From Burkholderiaceae bacterium (GTDB lineage Bacteria; Pseudomonadota; Gammaproteobacteria; Burkholderiales; Burkholderiaceae): a stretch of DNA of 8,239 nucleotides. Position 1 is the first letter of the stretch; every line of letters begins with the position of its first letter. Both the position numbers and the translations under genes were made by a program. Below, in pieces: positions 7,199 to 8,239 of this stretch. Below the pieces are notes generated by a model. The model did no database searches. It was not told the DNA's origin and was given only the letters and a program-made list of their open reading frames with translations. Location: positions 1-8,239 of the forward strand of contig CANBSM010000048.1 of NCBI GenBank assembly GCA_947372155.1, in the 5' to 3' direction.

Positions 7199-7666
7199 AT
7201 GACAGTAGCTATCGGTAAACCTATGCCGCAGTGCGCGATTCCAGCAACTTCTGGATTGACGTTTTCACCAGATTCTGCAAAAGGCAAAAAACTGGTTCTC
7301 TACTTCTACCCAAAAGATATGACGCCTGGCTGCACAGCTGAGTCCGGCGAATTTAGAGACAATATTGAAGCATTCACTAAAGCCAATACTCTGGTTGTAG
7401 GAGTTTCCCGAGATAGCCTGAAGTCCCACGATAACTTCCGCAGCAAATTACAACTCCCTTTCGAGTTAGTTGCCGATACTGAAGAAACGCTTTGCCAGAT
7501 CTTTGGCGTCATGAAGATGAAGAATATGTATGGCAAGCAAGTCCGCGGCGTCGAGCGCAGCACCTTCCTTTTTGACTCCTCAGGCAAACTGGCAAAAGAG
7601 TGGCGCGGCCTTAAAGTTCCAGGGCATGTGACAGAGGTATTACAAGCGGCTCAAGCCACCCAATAA
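7199..7666 (+). CDS. bcp: Peroxiredoxin of the Bcp/PrxQ type
   Basis: This 155-residue cytosolic thiol peroxidase reduces hydrogen peroxide and organic hydroperoxides. The peroxidatic cysteine is C45 in YFYPKDMTPGCTAES, with T42 and P43 giving the usual active-site loop and R120 (ERSTF) the likely conserved arginine. E. coli Bcp has C45, C50 and C99; here C45 and C99 are kept, but position 50 is glycine. The enzyme is therefore probably a 1-Cys type, or resolved by another cysteine (C12, C99) or an outside thiol. ATG 7199 has a strong GAAGGA (7188-7193) 5 bases upstream. The 40-base AT-rich gap after arnD contains no hairpin terminator; a TTTAAT (7162-7167) could be a weak -10 box but has no good -35. 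It is thus likely read at least partly from the arn transcript. Confidence 0.94.
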   Translation: MTVAIGKPMPQCAIPATSGLTFSPDSAKGKKLVLYFYPKDMTPGCTAESGEFRDNIEAFTKANTLVVGVSRDSLKSHDNFRSKLQLPFELVADTEETLCQIFGVMKMKNMYGKQVRGVERSTFLFDSSGKLAKEWRGLKVPGHVTEVLQAAQATQ

Positions 7667-7693
7667 TTTTTTCAACAATTTGTTCCGAGGTGC

Positions 7694-7721
7694 TTGCAAA
7701 CCCCAAATTTTGGGGTAAAGT
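7694..7721 (+). promoter_or_regulatory. Candidate sigma-70 promoter in the bcp-phoH gap
   Basis: TTGCAA (7694-7699) and TAAAGT (7716-7721) are separated by 16 bases, each matching the consensus hexamers at four of six positions. Transcription would start near 7728. This is the only plausible promoter I see in the 232-base gap and it would drive both the putative RNA and, by readthrough, the phoH-type gene. The whole spacer is filled by a palindrome listed separately. The hexamers are modest, so this is an inference from position. Confidence 0.45.
7700..7716. repeat. 17-base near-perfect palindrome in the promoter spacer
   Basis: ACCCCAAA, one T, then TTTGGGGT is an 8+1+8 inverted repeat. It is not followed by a T-run, so it is unlikely to be the bcp terminator. 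Its placement between the candidate -35 and -10 hexamers fits an operator bound by a dimeric regulator, either as a repressor site or as a MerR-style spacer dyad. No regulator gene is in the window, so the ligand and protein are unknown. Confidence 0.55.
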
Positions 7722-7727
7722 GATTCA

Positions 7728-7888
7728 TATGCACCGTAAACGACGGGAAAGTCTGACAATCCGTTTGAATCAGAAACCTGAATATCTCAGATCAGGTACG
7801 GGGAGCAACCCCCTCCGTTTTTCCGACCTTACAACCACTAGTTTCGTAATAAACCGTCAACGCAATCCGCTTGGCGGTTTTTTCTTTT
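7728..7888 (+). ncRNA. Putative structured RNA: phoH leader or independent small RNA
   Basis: The gap 7667-7898 has no credible protein gene but has a promoter-like start, a foldable core and a strong terminator. By hand the core makes a four-way junction. P1 pairs 7746-7751 with 7819-7824. P2 pairs 7752-7756 with 7770-7774. P3 pairs 7776-7781 with 7792-7797. P4 pairs 7798-7803 with 7813-7818. Only A7775 is left unpaired at the junction. A small hairpin (7734-7737 with 7743-7746) precedes it and overlaps P1 by one base. GACGG at 7742-7746 is also complementary to CCGTC in the terminator's 5' arm (7854-7858), which would allow an attenuation switch. I do not recognise a known riboswitch, 6S, SRP or tRNA signature. 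CTGA/TCAG occurs several times, so other pairings exist. Ends are estimates. Confidence 0.45.
7851..7888 (+). terminator. Intrinsic (Rho-independent) terminator ahead of the phoH-type gene
   Basis: AAACCGTCAA (7851-7860) pairs with TTGGCGGTTT (7871-7880) in a 10-base-pair stem with one G-U pair and a 10-base loop, followed at once by TTTCTTTT (7881-7888). This is the strongest terminator in the window. It would end transcripts from bcp and from the putative RNA. Its T-run abuts the AGGAG of the next gene, so the phoH-type gene has no room for its own promoter after it and must be read by passing or preventing this terminator. Confidence 0.85.
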
Positions 7889-7893
7889 AGGAG
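7889..7893 (+). promoter_or_regulatory. Ribosome binding site of the phoH-type gene
   Basis: AGGAG lies 5 bases before ATG 7899 and directly after the terminator T-run, fixing this start. The closeness of terminator and ribosome binding site is unusual: a folded leader could affect both termination and translation. Confidence 0.75.
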
Positions 7894-7898
7894 AGTAC

Positions 7899-8239
7899 AT
7901 GCCACTGCCCCCAATCCCAACGCAAATTGCTGATCAAGTCAAACTCAGTCGCAAAGATACTCCCGACTTAAAGAAACGTCCTGCTCAAGCAAAGCCAGTG
8001 GTAATGGAAGCTGTTGATTGGACCAATGACGCAGAGGAAGATTTATCCGCCGCAGAAGTTGCTTTTGAAAAGATTAAAGCCGATCATCGCCCTATTCAAA
8101 ATCAGCGTAATGAACGAAATGAGAATAAGGCAACCACACCCGCAAAACCAAAGCGGGTAATTCGGACTGGCCCTCCTAGTTTGTTCGTGCTGGATACCAA
8201 TGTGCTGATGCATGATCCAAGCTCTCTGTTCCGCTTCTC
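7899..8239 (+). CDS. PIN-domain / PhoH-family ATPase, N-terminal part (cut by window end)
   Basis: Only the first 113 codons are present and the frame is still open at the window edge. Residues 1 to about 90 form a poorly conserved, charged extension (MPLPPIPTQ, then acidic AEEDLSAAE, then a Gln/Asn/Arg/Lys-rich linker). From about residue 94 SLFVLDTNVLMHDPSSLF is the first strand of a PIN nuclease domain, with the metal-binding aspartate in LDTN. This opening is typical of proteins that join an N-terminal PIN domain to a C-terminal PhoH-type NTPase (PhoH2/YlaK-like), which act on RNA. The PhoH half is not in view, so the fusion is inferred from the LDTNVLMHDP pattern and from the usual place of such a gene after bcp in Burkholderiaceae, as I recall it. 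The strong AGGAG supports the start. Confidence 0.8.
   Translation, partial: MPLPPIPTQIADQVKLSRKDTPDLKKRPAQAKPVVMEAVDWTNDAEEDLSAAEVAFEKIKADHRPIQNQRNERNENKATTPAKPKRVIRTGPPSLFVLDTNVLMHDPSSLFRF

Noticed and set aside
7667..7716. AACAA/TTGTT (7674-7684) or the ACCCCAAA palindrome as the bcp terminator
   Set aside because: The first is five AT-rich pairs with a one-base centre, and the second has no T-run after it. The strong terminator at 7851-7888 fits better.
7746..7824. Four-helix fold read as a tRNA cloverleaf, with a TTTGAAT resembling a T-loop
   Set aside because: There is no 7-base-pair acceptor stem, the arm and loop sizes are wrong, the T-loop-like bases are not closed by a proper stem, and no CCA or discriminator is visible.
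7690..7890. A 66-codon open frame starting with TTG across the bcp-phoH gap
   Set aside because: It has no ribosome binding site, runs through the promoter-like palindrome and the terminator stem, and its product has no recognisable domain. It is better explained as non-coding.
1..8239. CRISPR arrays, insertion sequences, toxin-antitoxin or defence genes
   Set aside because: No direct-repeat arrays, transposase fragments, terminal inverted repeats or broken genes were seen. All nine genes are on one strand, intact up to the window edge, and similar in composition.

Overview
The window carries nine same-strand genes with tight spacing. They read as one lipid A modification operon (the arn, or 4-amino-4-deoxy-L-arabinose, pathway) followed by a peroxiredoxin gene, a non-coding gap that looks like a structured RNA, and the start of a PIN/PhoH gene. 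Moderate base composition, the split form of arnA, and the order Mth938-like / arnT / arnB / arnC / formyltransferase / decarboxylase / arnD / bcp / phoH suggest a betaproteobacterium of the Burkholderiaceae, most like a low-GC freshwater lineage such as Polynucleobacter. The taxon is inferred from memory of gene order and protein character, not from a search.

Layout: a TATAAT box at 8-13 sits just ahead of a small Mth938-like gene (40-417). This overlaps by one base the integral-membrane glycosyltransferase ArnT (417-2099). ArnB (2111-3265), ArnC (3307-4269), the ArnA-type formyltransferase (4270-5139), the ArnA-type UDP-glucuronate decarboxylase/dehydrogenase (5176-6222) and the deformylase ArnD (6241-7158) follow. 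Bcp (7199-7666) comes next with no visible terminator before it. The 232-base gap 7667-7898 holds a promoter-like element whose spacer is a near-perfect palindrome, a stretch that folds by eye into a compact four-helix junction, and a strong intrinsic terminator directly ahead of the ribosome binding site of the phoH-type gene (7899 to the window end, partial).

How the genes work together: the decarboxylase oxidises UDP-glucuronate to UDP-4-keto-pentose. ArnB transaminates this to UDP-L-Ara4N and the formyltransferase N-formylates it. ArnC moves the formylated sugar to undecaprenyl phosphate, ArnD removes the formyl group, and ArnT transfers L-Ara4N to lipid A on the periplasmic side. UDP-glucose dehydrogenase (Ugd) and the ArnE/ArnF flippase are not in the window. 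Catalytic residues are intact in all the arn products checked, so the pathway looks functional. The known outcome is reduced negative charge on lipid A and resistance to polymyxin-type cationic peptides.

Most of the window is well-known biology. The part least explained by known features is the putative RNA between bcp and phoH. Secondary points are the split of ArnA exactly at its domain boundary, the zero-base, same-frame junction between arnC and the formyltransferase, and a Bcp that lacks the usual nearby resolving cysteine.
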